From Myxococcales bacterium (lineage in GTDB: Bacteria; Myxococcota_A; Polyangia; Palsa-1104; JAEUJZ01), in the NCBI GenBank assembly GCA_016794365.1, contig JAEUKB010000037.1, positions 123,261-187,260 of the forward strand: a DNA stretch of 64,000 nt. The letters run 5' to 3'. This document shows, piece after piece, positions 56,601-64,000 of the stretch. Numbering within the stretch: position 1 is the stretch's first letter; every line of letters starts with the position of its first letter. The notes beneath the pieces were generated by a model, which ran no database searches, had not been told where the DNA came from, and saw nothing but the letters and a program-made list of their open reading frames with translations. The translations under genes and the position numbers were made by a program.

Positions 56601-57702
56601 GAACCGCCGACGCAAGCGGCACCGCATCGGTGGTGGTGACCATGCGATGCAGCTCCAGCAGCGACGTGTTGTAGTGCGGCGGCTTGCCCACGCACAGCTC
56701 GAACAGGACCGCACCGAGCGAGTACAGATCCGACTGCCGAGAGGCGGGCTCTCCGTCGAACACCTCGGGTGCCATATAGAGCGGTGTGCCTTTGATCGTG
56801 CTCGACTTTTCCAGCGGATCGGCGCGCCACAGCTCGTCGGGAATCTGGGTCTGTTCGCTGTGCTCTTTGCCAAACGCCGCCGCCAGCCGGTTCTGCGTCG
56901 AAAAGCGCTGGAGCTTGGACGAGTCTGTCTCGTCGGGAACCTGGACGCGCACGGGCTGCTGTGGGTTCGGTCGCAGTCGCGCCTGCGGCGTGGACTTCGA
57001 CGAGATCGAGAGCTGCGCGGCCTTGGCCTCTTCTTCCACCTTGGTGCGCGCGAGCTTGTCGCTCTCTCCGCCCGGTGTGCTCTGTCCGGCCATTGTTTCG
57101 CCCAGCAGGTCCACCGACTGCGTGACAGCGGGCGCTGCGGCGGCATCTTCGACGGCCAGGATCGCGGCGACATCCATTGTCTGCGACTGGTTGGCATCGA
57201 CCAGCTTGGCCAGTCCGAAGTCGAGCAGCTTGACGCCTCCGTCCGTCGGTAGCATCACGTTGCCCGGCTTGATGTCGCGGTGCAGCACGCCGCGCCGATG
57301 TGCCGTCGCCAGCCCGCGCGAAAGCCCGAGTGCCAGCTCCATGACCTGCTGCCACGGCAGCGGCTTTTTCATCCGCTCCAGGCTCTGTCCGCGCAGGTAT
57401 TCCTGAATGATGTAGGGACGGCCTTCGATTTCACCGACGCGATAGACGGTGACGACGTTCGGGTGTTGCAGTCGGGCGGCGGCGCGCGCTTCGGTCAGAA
57501 ACTGCTCACGCGAGACCGAGTCGGGATTGATCGCCGAGATGAACTTGATGGCGACGGCCCGGTCGAGCAGCATGTCGTGGCCCAGGTAGACCGCACCCAT
57601 CCCGCCTCGACCGAGCGGCCAGAGCAGCCGATACTCATCGAACGACTTGGGGGGCGACCAGTGGCTAGGCTGGTTGCTCTTGGCTTCGTTGGCTGTGCCC
57701 AT
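53623..57702 (-). CDS. Ser/Thr kinase - STAND NTPase - transmembrane - FGE-sulfatase-like fusion
   Basis: A 1,359-residue protein. The kinase domain starts near residue 24 (PLGRGGMGAVYLG, VAIKFI), with catalytic HRDIKPGNVM, LLDFGLAK and YMAPE. About 140 residues separate DFG (161-163) from APE (311-313), far more than the usual 20-30. Next comes a STAND-type NTPase (P-loop SGVGKSS, Walker B LLIFVDQMEEL), a membrane helix near residue 870 (VALLMIPLLLISAYVGV), a coiled coil, and a C-terminal formylglycine-generating-enzyme-like domain (GYVFVPKGRFLFG...GLLDLTGNHWEMV). It is probably an inner-membrane sensor kinase with the FGE-like part outside. The start could also be 57747. Confidence 0.9.
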   Translation of the reverse strand: MGTANEAKSNQPSHWSPPKSFDEYRLLWPLGRGGMGAVYLGHDMLLDRAVAIKFISAINPDSVSREQFLTEARAAARLQHPNVVTVYRVGEIEGRPYIIQEYLRGQSLERMKKPLPWQQVMELALGLSRGLATAHRRGVLHRDIKPGNVMLPTDGGVKLLDFGLAKLVDANQSQTMDVAAILAVEDAAAAPAVTQSVDLLGETMAGQSTPGGESDKLARTKVEEEAKAAQLSISSKSTPQARLRPNPQQPVRVQVPDETDSSKLQRFSTQNRLAAAFGKEHSEQTQIPDELWRADPLEKSSTIKGTPLYMAPEVFDGEPASRQSDLYSLGAVLFELCVGKPPHYNTSLLELHRMVTTTDAVPLASAVPTVDPRFAAIIDRCLLRNPAKRFHSADELREALEHLLPSGQGQAVPEGNPYRGLLPFESQHRALFFGRQSEIGTLVDRLRTESFVIVAADSGVGKSSVCRAGVLPLVKESGLGRGLTYQIATLVPGKQPLRTLCEAIAQAIDTDEQPLIAALKTDPQSFPRVLRSLMPPGAGLLIFVDQMEELVTIADPLEAKLVGEALGALSQKAGDLRLLGTVRADFVSRVATVPGIGEEINHGLYLLRPMGPDKLREAVIGPAQLKGVRFETEQMIDELVASTAESDAGLPLLQFALAELWDVRSGSAITAQALESIGGVMGALARHADHLIGSLPTDRRPLARRLLMTLVTIDGTRARRTADELTWNDPSARSVLELLVRGRLLVARETPEGAAYEVAHEALIKGWGTLRRWLEENAERRAVKHRLEQATQEWNRLHQSREALWSAKQLAELALLEAEDIHPKELAFVKASRAAMRRLQLLRRVALLMIPLLLISAYVGVQLAARRKLARQVSDLLAQAQQTLSEATQLDAETERLRKEAFSQFDQKHKDDGEKVWAQARKAAQQADRIYNRAAQILESALTLDAARSDVREQLAQTLYQRAHSADRDRQRQKRDDLLERMALYDQSGTLQARWQAPATLTLATAPLGAKVQLQRYSDDDSGRKILSAEKDLGVTPLFDVPLAPGSYLLTLTAAGRTEVRYPLLVARGEVLRLDVPLPARAEVPAGYVFVPKGRFLFGYGQDENLRKVFFGTAPLHEVVLDSYLIAQHETTFADWIQFLESLPPKERKLRMPSVARGALGGSVELKEDPGSRWVLHIQPQTERLSAAAGAPVVYPTRTLRKRQDWQRFPVGGITADDAHAYTHWLHQSGRLKGARLCTESEWERAAKGADERDYPHGDSLTAEDANFDETYRKDPGAMGPDVIGSHPDSSSPFGLLDLTGNHWEMVTSSLEPDGQLGRGGSYFFDALTCRIPNRNLFAEGLRGNDVTVRICASFSPGH

Positions 57703-57861
57703 CAGCAGCTCGAAAGCAAACAGAACTTGGCATCTTAACCGTCGCATCTTCGCTGCCGCTAAGTCAATTGGCTGAGCGGTGCGAGGTTGGCCGATGGCTA
57801 CGGCAGTTCTACCGAACGGAGCAAGGACGGTGCCAGCTGGTTTCCGTCGAGCGTGTGCGCA

Positions 57862-58740
57862 CTAGTGCGGCTTGGTCTTGCGCTGTCCGCGCAGAAACGA
57901 CAGCAGGTTTTCGAGCGCCGCTTGGACAGACTGGGTAAGCGCTTGGTTTTCCAGCTCGGTCGCCTGCGCTTTGGTCACGCGCGCGGCGCTGTCACGCGGT
58001 GAAAACGTGCTGGCACCACCCGAGACAATGCCGACGACACGCTTTCCCGGCAGCAGCGAGATCGTGACGTTGAGATCGCAGGACACTTCTAGCTCGCCGC
58101 GCGGGGTGGTACGTCGCGACAGGTTGCTGATGGTGCTCTCGATCGAAAAGGCGTTGTCCGACGACTGAATTGACTTGGGATCGTCGCGTAGATCGATGTC
58201 GTCGCTGTTCTGTAGCTCTTTGGTGAACTCTTCGTGCAGGCGAGTCAGAAGCGCTGCGTTCGTCGCCGATCCTTTGCCGGGCTTGGCCGGAGGCGGGACG
58301 ATGTAGACGATCATCTTTTCCACCGGCTCTGCCGCCAGCTTGGCCAGCTTTTCGACGGCAGCTTCCGCTTTGCGGCGAACCGCTGGATCTTCATCGTGGG
58401 TGGCTGCGCGCAAGGCCGACAGCGCCGCCGGAGCAGCCAGCGTCGCCAGCGAGTCCGCACACGCGGCCCGAACCTGCGGACTGCGATCGGCGAGCAGCGC
58501 TTTCATCAGCGGCTCCAGCGCGATCGTCACATCGATTTTGCTCAGCCGAACCGCTGCTTGCCGACGCGCTTCGACCTCTTTGCCACTGCGCAGCGTCTGA
58601 ATCAGCGCGGCATCACTGCTCTGGGCCCAGACTGGGAAGCACGGGACGCGCAGGTCACCGAGCCACAGCCCAAGCAGCCACAGAACCGCCCACAGACGAT
58701 GCGCAAACCACCGAGATTTGACTGCTGGCCGACGATCCAA
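57862..58740 (-). CDS. Exported HEAT-repeat protein
   Basis: A 292-residue protein with an N-terminal signal-like stretch (WFAHRLWAVLWLLGLWLGD). About three HEAT-type repeats follow (residues 50-135, for example IDVTIALEPLMKALLADRSPQVRAACADSLATL). A beta-rich C-terminal domain begins VEKMIVYIVPPPAKPGKGSATNAALL. The best frame opens with TTG at 58740; a GTG at 58722 is also possible. It lies upstream of the kinase gene on the same strand. The C-terminal domain is not recognised, so the role is open. Confidence 0.72.
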   Translation of the reverse strand: MDRRPAVKSRWFAHRLWAVLWLLGLWLGDLRVPCFPVWAQSSDAALIQTLRSGKEVEARRQAAVRLSKIDVTIALEPLMKALLADRSPQVRAACADSLATLAAPAALSALRAATHDEDPAVRRKAEAAVEKLAKLAAEPVEKMIVYIVPPPAKPGKGSATNAALLTRLHEEFTKELQNSDDIDLRDDPKSIQSSDNAFSIESTISNLSRRTTPRGELEVSCDLNVTISLLPGKRVVGIVSGGASTFSPRDSAARVTKAQATELENQALTQSVQAALENLLSFLRGQRKTKPH

Positions 58741-58863
58741 ATGTGTCCCCAGGATGAGGCCCGATTAGATGCAGCCTGGTGAGATCCGTCAAGGCTCGCG
58801 CTGGGCCTGCGCGGTCGATTCTTGCTGTGGCGACGAAGCAAGCTACGACAAACGACGCAGCGA

Positions 58864-60159
58864 CTACGCCGAGCCAGCCGTGCGGACACCGTCTCGCACT
58901 TGCTCAATGCCACCGACCCACACCGAGCGCACCAGGTTGTGACCTAGCTGCTGACACACCTGGCGAAAGTCATCGGCGCTCCACACCACAAAGTCGGCGG
59001 GCGCACCCGGAACCAGCTGTCCACGGTCGCCGAGTCCAATCGACCGCGCGGCCTGGCGTGTCACCGCCAGCCAGGCTTCCGCACACGACATGCCCATTTG
59101 GGTACAGGCCAGCGACATCATGAGCTGCTGCGACTGGGTATACGAGCTCCCGGGATTGCAGTCCGTCCCGAGCGCGATCGCAATGCCCGCATGTCGCAGC
59201 GCCGCCGCGTCGGGCCACGGCAGTCGCAAGGTCAGCGCCGCACCCGGCAACAGGTTCGCGACCGTCTGACTGTGGGCCATCGCCGCGCGTCCCGCTTCAT
59301 CGAGCTGTTCCAGGTGCTCAACCGAGCGCGCCGACAGCTCCGCCGCCAGCTGGGCCGCTCCGGTGTAGGTGAACTGCTCGGCGTGACAGCGCAGCAGCAG
59401 CCCGACTTGCTGCGCCCGTGTGAGCAGCCTGCGCGTCTCAGTGAGCGTGAACGCTCCAACATCACAATAGACATCGATCGCGTCCGCTCCGTCTTGCTTC
59501 GCCAGTTCCAGCGTATCGGCCAGCTCCGCGACCAGCCTTTCGCGCTCGCTGCCTTCCCGCGCCGAGGGCGGCAGCACATGACACAGAAACGTCGGCGACA
59601 CCGCGATCGGATGCTGAGCCCTCGCTGCGTGAATCAGCCGCAGCAGTCGCAGCTCAGACGCGGGGACCAGGCCATAGCCGGTCTTGACCTCGATCGACGT
59701 GATGCCGTGACACAGCGCGGTATCCAGCCGTTTGAGCATGGCATCCACAAGCGCTTCATCGCTGGCTTGATCCGTGGCTTTTACCGTCGAAGCAATGCCG
59801 CCACCTTGCTCCGCGATCGTCTGATAGCTCGCACCCAGGTTGCGCAGATCGAACTCGCGGCTGCGATCGCCGGCCCAGATGAGGTGCGTGTGGGGATCGC
59901 ACAGTCCCGGCGTCACCAGCTGACCGCGCGCCGACTGAACCAGCACCGGCTGCGGCAACAGATGAAGCGCTGGCGAATCGCTGCTTGGTCCTGCGAATAG
60001 GACTTTTCCGTCGGAAACAATCAGTGTGGCATCGTGAACCACAGCGAGCGCTCGCTCTGCCTGTTGCTGCGCTTCTTGTTCCGTGGTTCCAGCTCGAACA
60101 GGGGACGGACCGCTTACGGTCAACAGCTCACCAATGTCTCGTAGCACCCAAGTCGCCAT
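58864..60159 (-). CDS. hutI: Imidazolonepropionase HutI (histidine degradation)
   Basis: A 431-residue amidohydrolase that opens 4-imidazolone-5-propanoate to N-formimidoyl-glutamate. The start at 60159 (MATWVLRDIGELLTV) is chosen over an upstream Met. The metal-binding PGLCDPHTHLIWAGDR segment, EVKTGYGL, and the later IALGTDCNPGSSYTQS are all present. An extra segment at about 25-45 (GTTEQEAQQQAERALAVVHD) makes the N-terminus a little longer than usual. No hutH, hutU or hutG lies in the window, so the pathway genes are dispersed. Confidence 0.94.
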   Translation of the reverse strand: MATWVLRDIGELLTVSGPSPVRAGTTEQEAQQQAERALAVVHDATLIVSDGKVLFAGPSSDSPALHLLPQPVLVQSARGQLVTPGLCDPHTHLIWAGDRSREFDLRNLGASYQTIAEQGGGIASTVKATDQASDEALVDAMLKRLDTALCHGITSIEVKTGYGLVPASELRLLRLIHAARAQHPIAVSPTFLCHVLPPSAREGSERERLVAELADTLELAKQDGADAIDVYCDVGAFTLTETRRLLTRAQQVGLLLRCHAEQFTYTGAAQLAAELSARSVEHLEQLDEAGRAAMAHSQTVANLLPGAALTLRLPWPDAAALRHAGIAIALGTDCNPGSSYTQSQQLMMSLACTQMGMSCAEAWLAVTRQAARSIGLGDRGQLVPGAPADFVVWSADDFRQVCQQLGHNLVRSVWVGGIEQVRDGVRTAGSA

Positions 60160-60215
60160 GGCCAGACGATGCCTTGAGCGGGCGCTGACTGGCAACAGCG
60201 GTGCTCGGGCTGCGC

Positions 60216-61673
60216 TTAGCTGATCGGTAGCTCGACGGTGAAGCAGGTTCCGCCGCTGTCGGTAAGTGGGCTTTTCAAAAGCAGCTTGCCACCGTGCCGA
60301 GAGATGACTTCCAAGCTGAGCGCCAGGCCCAAGCCGGTTCCGCCTTTTTTGGTGGTGAAAAAGGGCTCGAAAACTTGGCGCTGACGGGCTTTGGGGATGC
60401 CGGGACCGCTATCGATGATATCGACGGCAATGCCGGGCTTTTCACTGGGTCCGATCGAGATCAAGCGACTTGCGATCGTCAGCTTGCGCTCGCTCGGCGG
60501 CTGATCGGCCATGGCTTCGGCTGCGTTGCGAATCAGGTTGAGCAGCACCTGTCGAAGCTGATTGTCATCCGCCAGCACCTTCGGGAGCGCGTCCAAGAGC
60601 GCCAGCGACACCGTGACCTCGCGACGACCCAGCTCTTCGTGCAAAAAGCCGAGCAGGCTGGTCAGCATCGCGCCAAGCTCGACGGGCTCTAGACGAGGCT
60701 CCGGCAGTCGTGCAAAGCGCAGGTACTGTTCGGTGATGTCGGTCAGCCGATCGACTTCTTTTACGATCGCTTGCGCCACCTTGCGAGCCTCGGGATCTTC
60801 GGCGGCAAAGTCATCCGCGAGCAGCTCGGCATTGAGCCCGATCGACGTGAGCGGGTTGCGAATTTCGTGCGTGATCTGCGCCGCCATCTTGCCCACCGCC
60901 GCCAGCTGTTCCGACCGACGCAGCCGCTCTTCGCGCTCTGCCAGCGCCGCCGCCATCGCGTTGAACTCACGCCCGAGCGCACCGATTTCGTCGGGAGAAT
61001 CCGCCGCTACGCGCTCTCGATAGTTGCCGCGCGCAACCTCTTTGGCACCGTCGGACAGCCTGCGCAGCGGTCGCAGCGTGGCCTGAACCAACCACAGCAC
61101 CACCAAGCTCGACAGCGTCGCCATCAGTGCCAGCCCGACGGTAAAAAGTCCCGCACGCGCTTCATAGCGAGAGCCCGCGTTCACCACCTCGATCACCTTG
61201 TTGGTCAGGTTCGAGGACAGCTGCTGAAGCAGTCGCGCCGCTTGCTCTTCCCCTTGAACTGCCGACGGAAGCGGGAGCTGATCGGTTGCGCTGTACAGCT
61301 CCGCCAGCGCTCGCAGCCGCGCTTGCACTTGTTCCAAAAACAGCGCATCGGCGCTCGGCAGGTTGCGACGCAGCTCATCGACATGCTGCTGAGTCGTCGC
61401 CAAACGCACTTGTCGCAGCTTGCGATCCACCGCCACTTCTTCGGCCAGCCGTCGTCCTTTGTCTGGATCGAGCAGCCGTCTTTGTAAGTTGGCCTGGATC
61501 GTCTGCTGATCTTGCAGCTCCAGTCGCAGGTTCGAGTAACCGAGCGCCACCAAGCGAAGCTGCTGCCCGAGCGTGTGAACCGCCCACGCGCCATAGGCCG
61601 TAGCCGCTCCAAACGTGAGAAGCACCACGACAAAACCAAGCAAGATCTTGCTGCGTATCGACAGCCGAAGCAC
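60216..61673 (-). CDS. Membrane sensor histidine kinase (HAMP, HisKA, HATPase)
   Basis: A 485-residue histidine kinase. The GTG start (VLRLSIRSK, 61673) follows AAGGGG by six bases. Two membrane helices (about 9-30 and 175-197) flank a periplasmic helical sensor region rich in Gln and Leu. A HAMP domain (LRPLRRLSDGAKEVARGNYRERV) leads to a HisKA H-box (ITHEIRNPLTSIGLNAELL). The ATPase has N-box LRQVLLNLIRNAAEAM, G1 DSGPGIP and G2 GGTGLGLALS. No response regulator is next to it, so it is an orphan kinase whose partner is elsewhere. The architecture is NtrY/ZraS-like; the signal is unknown. Confidence 0.92.
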   Translation of the reverse strand: MLRLSIRSKILLGFVVVLLTFGAATAYGAWAVHTLGQQLRLVALGYSNLRLELQDQQTIQANLQRRLLDPDKGRRLAEEVAVDRKLRQVRLATTQQHVDELRRNLPSADALFLEQVQARLRALAELYSATDQLPLPSAVQGEEQAARLLQQLSSNLTNKVIEVVNAGSRYEARAGLFTVGLALMATLSSLVVLWLVQATLRPLRRLSDGAKEVARGNYRERVAADSPDEIGALGREFNAMAAALAEREERLRRSEQLAAVGKMAAQITHEIRNPLTSIGLNAELLADDFAAEDPEARKVAQAIVKEVDRLTDITEQYLRFARLPEPRLEPVELGAMLTSLLGFLHEELGRREVTVSLALLDALPKVLADDNQLRQVLLNLIRNAAEAMADQPPSERKLTIASRLISIGPSEKPGIAVDIIDSGPGIPKARQRQVFEPFFTTKKGGTGLGLALSLEVISRHGGKLLLKSPLTDSGGTCFTVELPIS

Positions 61674-61714
61674 TCCCGACCCCTTGCAACGGAAAAATTG
61701 TGAAGGACTCAGGA

Positions 61715-61720
61715 TATAAT
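61715..61720 (+). promoter_or_regulatory. Consensus -10 (TATAAT) upstream of the PEGA gene
   Basis: GGATATAATCC lies in the 63-base gap between the divergent histidine-kinase and PEGA genes. The near-palindrome gives a -10-like hexamer on each strand. A good -35 is not visible on either side, so factor-dependent initiation is likely if this is used. Confidence 0.45.
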
Positions 61721-61736
61721 CCAGCGGGAGTTAAAA

Positions 61737-62966
61737 TTGCGAACCGAGTCGATGCCTCTCCGCATCCACAAGCGCTGGCTGATTTCGGTGTTGATGTTCG
61801 GGATGGCAGAGCTTGCGCAGGCTGCACCGACGACGGTTGGCCTGCTCGCGGTGGATGGATCGAGCGTGGAGCCCGGCATGGGCGCGATCTTGACCGATTC
61901 GCTGCGACGGAACCTGCCTCAGCTTCACGACATGCGGGTCGAGTCGCGCAGCCAAGATCTGGCCGAGTTCAAGATGGTGTTCGGCTGTAACGACGAGCGT
62001 CCTGACTGCATGACCAAAGTGGGGCGCAATCTGGAAGTGAGTCGGCTCATCTACGGTTCGATTCGTCGTCAGGGCGGATCGTATGTGGTGGTGATTCGGC
62101 AGCTCAATGTGTCGGACGGAACGGTCGAAAAGACGCTGAGCGAGCCGGTTCCCAAACAGATCCTGATGCAGCCAAGCGTGCGGCTCGATGAGCTGTGTCA
62201 GCGCTGGCTACGATCGTTGCTCATCGAAGGTCTGCGCGGCGGTGTCGTTGTGAACAGCAATCCGCCCGGAGCGCTGGTTTCCATCGACGGACAGCCCGTG
62301 GGACGAACGCCGTATTCAAACGCGATGCTCGACGTGGGCAATCACGTCATCAAGCTAGAGCTGACTGGCTACGATCAAGTCGTCAAGACAGCCTCGATCA
62401 AAGGCAATCAAACGACGACGCTGGACGAGCAGCTTCTCAGTCGTGCGGTCTTCGCTTCCGGTCCGTCGTCGCAAAAGCCCAGCCGACCGATCCAGTGGGT
62501 GCCGATCCTGCGCTACACCTCGTATGCACTCTATGGACTGGCGGGCATTTCGGCGATCGCTGCGATCGGCTCGTGGGCTGGGATGAACAAGGCTGAAGCG
62601 CGCGCGAGTGGTCACATCGACACCTTGCTTTCCGAGCTGGGACCGCGTGCCACCGACTACGCCAGCTTCTTTACCAATCGCGGCAAGCTGTCGAGCTGCC
62701 AAGGTCCAAATGCGCTCGTCGGAAATAGCTCATATGACAGCTACCTGGGCGAGTGTCAGAGCGGCAATCGACTCGCCGCAGCTTCAACAGGTCTGTGGGT
62801 TGCATCCGGCACGTTTGCCGTCGCTGGAGTCGTCACCATGCTGACCTCGCATTTTCTCAAAAAGAGCGAAACCGGCACGACCGCGATCGCTCAGCCGCTC
62901 AGTCTGCGAGTGGTTCCTCAGTATGTCCCTCAGGGAGCGATGGTTCATGCCGCAATCGACTTCTAA
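61737..62966 (+). CDS. Exported PEGA-domain protein
   Basis: A 409-residue protein. Two starts are possible: TTG at 61737 with GGGAG six bases upstream, or ATG at 61752; both keep the signal peptide (RWLISVLMFGMAELAQA). An N-terminal domain (about 30-150, TTVGLLAVDGSSVEPGMGAILTD) resembles the TolB-N-like domains seen in myxobacterial envelope proteins. A PEGA domain follows (about 165-230, NSNPPGALVSIDGQPVGRTP). Two hydrophobic helices lie at about 255-285 and 355-375. It is probably anchored in a membrane with its main part in the periplasm. Function is unknown. Confidence 0.82.
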   Translation: MRTESMPLRIHKRWLISVLMFGMAELAQAAPTTVGLLAVDGSSVEPGMGAILTDSLRRNLPQLHDMRVESRSQDLAEFKMVFGCNDERPDCMTKVGRNLEVSRLIYGSIRRQGGSYVVVIRQLNVSDGTVEKTLSEPVPKQILMQPSVRLDELCQRWLRSLLIEGLRGGVVVNSNPPGALVSIDGQPVGRTPYSNAMLDVGNHVIKLELTGYDQVVKTASIKGNQTTTLDEQLLSRAVFASGPSSQKPSRPIQWVPILRYTSYALYGLAGISAIAAIGSWAGMNKAEARASGHIDTLLSELGPRATDYASFFTNRGKLSSCQGPNALVGNSSYDSYLGECQSGNRLAAASTGLWVASGTFAVAGVVTMLTSHFLKKSETGTTAIAQPLSLRVVPQYVPQGAMVHAAIDF

Positions 62967-63063
62967 TTCGTCGATCTCTTATCCGTCGATCCATCAGCCG
63001 TCGCATCCTTGCTACGAGCCTGATTGCTCGTCGGTCCCATCGCAGATCGCACAAACAAATTGC

Positions 63064-63621
63064 ATGGCGATCGCTCTGCGCGCTCGGCTGGGCTTGCGAT
63101 CGCTTGCGCGGTCCATCCGCTCACATCAAGTCCAGCGATCGCTGATCGGGCTGTTGGCGATCGGTGAAATGCTTTCAATTGGAGCCTGTGCGACGGCAAA
63201 GCCTCAAACCAAAGCGGCCATCGAACCGATCAGCGAGGCAGAACTGGCCGCAAAAAAGCTTCAGCAGCCGCTCGAGCAACACCTGTGTTCAGCCTCTGTG
63301 TATCCAAAGTCGTCGCCAGACTGGAAGATCAAGCGGGTGGTGTCGCTCCAAGGCCGAGGCGAAAACTTCCACGCAGCGCTCGAAGCCTTGTGTCGAGAAG
63401 CAGATGGTCAAAAATTCCCAGCTGTCGTCGATATCTACTACGAGCGAGCCCTCACAGCCTGGTCGCAACATCATGCGATCCGTGGAACCGCCGTTCGTTA
63501 CATAGATGGCTTCGCGCCACCTACAGCGCCCGAGCTCAGCACCATCAAACCGCCCGAAACACCCAAGCTCACCGACGAAGAACCGGCTCCATTTGGAGAA
63601 GGCGCGCAGAGCAAGCAATAG
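63064..63621 (+). CDS. Small lipoprotein-like protein
   Basis: A protein of 185 residues from ATG 63064 (MAIALRARLGLRSLARS). A hydrophobic stretch SLIGLLAIGEMLSIGAC ends in a lipobox-like IGAC, suggesting lipidation, although the N-terminal region is longer than usual. ATG at 62947, after GGGAG, is an alternative start that overlaps the PEGA gene by 20 bases. The mature part has three Cys and no recognised domain. It probably shares a transcript with the PEGA gene. Confidence 0.6.
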   Translation: MAIALRARLGLRSLARSIRSHQVQRSLIGLLAIGEMLSIGACATAKPQTKAAIEPISEAELAAKKLQQPLEQHLCSASVYPKSSPDWKIKRVVSLQGRGENFHAALEALCREADGQKFPAVVDIYYERALTAWSQHHAIRGTAVRYIDGFAPPTAPELSTIKPPETPKLTDEEPAPFGEGAQSKQ

Positions 63622-63749
63622 CCGGACTGAAAACTTTTTCGCGATCGCAAATAGCCGATCGGCACCTCCAAAAAGCCTTTCTACGGCCCACCAAACGGCA
63701 GAAGTTCACTCATTCCCCGTCGAGATGTCGTTTTCTGAAAAAAAAGATG

Positions 63750-63779
63750 TTGACCCTTGAAAAAGCCTGGGGTAGTTAT
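63750..63779 (+). promoter_or_regulatory. Candidate rRNA operon promoter with A-tract
   Basis: TTGACC (63750-63755) is followed by a 17-base spacer and TAGTTAT (63773-63779). An A-run at 63738-63745 just upstream could be an UP element. Transcription would begin about 170 bases before the mature 16S end. The rest of 63622-63953 holds leader RNA with a boxA-like site and no protein gene. Confidence 0.5.
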
Positions 63780-63867
63780 CTTCTCACTTCGGCGCGGTTC
63801 GGCCCAGCAGCAAGGCCAAACGGAAAGTTTGGTGATTGCTGTTGAGTTGTTTGCGCTGAAAAAGTTT

Positions 63868-63882
63868 GGTCCTTGAAAACTG
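63868..63882 (+). promoter_or_regulatory. boxA-like antitermination site in the rRNA leader
   Basis: TTTGGTCCTTGAAAACTG lies about 75 bases before the 16S start. Its TCCTTGAAAAC core resembles leader boxA sites that recruit Nus factors. Confidence 0.35.
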
Positions 63883-63953
63883 AATAGCGAGAAGCAGGGA
63901 TAGACATACAAATACCCTGTCGAATCATAGATTCGGCAACGGTTCAAACATCT

Positions 63954-64000
<47 letters not shown>

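Overview
The window is high-GC bacterial DNA, densely coded on both strands, and most likely comes from a member of the Myxococcota or a close deltaproteobacterial relative. The evidence for this is a gliding/spore-coat-type cluster of TPR proteins with an FHA/TonB-C (AgmX/PglI C-terminal type) protein, an ADYC-domain lipoprotein, a Ser/Thr kinase fused to a STAND NTPase and a formylglycine-generating-enzyme-like domain, and many small Cys-rich or PEGA lipoproteins. The right edge runs into the 5' end of a 16S rRNA gene. The lineage call is an inference from gene content; no marker was searched.

Layout. 1-6.7 kb: mixed accessory and housekeeping genes (acidic partial protein, YceI-like protein, an ABC ATPase plus membrane-fusion adaptor without a permease, a lipoprotein, a family 5 uracil-DNA glycosylase, a GH1 beta-glucosidase, a Cys-rich lipoprotein). 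7.1-30.5 kb: one long block, all on the plus strand, behind a near-consensus promoter. It holds three exported TPR proteins, a small exported protein, an FHA-transmembrane-TonB-C protein, a TPR lipoprotein and a cytoplasmic TPR protein of about 3,920 residues. Content and order resemble the Glt/Agl (gliding) and Nfs (spore coat) envelope machines of myxobacteria, but no motor (AglRQS-like) or outer-membrane barrel gene lies in the window.

30.6-38.8 kb: moaA, then a cytochrome c maturation (System I) operon, ccmE - ccmF/ccmH fusion - zinc-ribbon protein - Ig-like membrane protein - ccmA - ccmB. Most junctions are translationally coupled by ATGA/GTGA overlaps. CcmE carries a CxxxY heme-binding motif in place of the usual His motif, and CcmF is fused to a CcmH-like domain. 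38.8-47.5 kb: tolB; rplM-rpsI; a beta-propeller lipoprotein; a DUF255 thioredoxin-domain protein; a POT-family peptide transporter; and a stand-alone zinc-free rpsD.

47.6-51.8 kb: a small charged protein, a PcrA/UvrD helicase and a DUF2062-methyltransferase fusion. 51.8-52.5 kb is non-coding and repeat-rich: an exact 93-bp direct repeat with nested inverted repeats and a bidirectional terminator, followed by sixteen 21-bp tandem units. 52.5-61.7 kb is a minus-strand run: ADYC lipoprotein, kinase-STAND-FGE protein, HEAT protein, hutI and a sensor histidine kinase. 61.7-64 kb: a PEGA-domain protein, a small lipoprotein, and the rRNA promoter, leader and 16S start.

Coordinates are read by eye. 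Start codons were chosen from ribosome-binding sites, signal peptides and overlaps, and alternatives are given where they matter.
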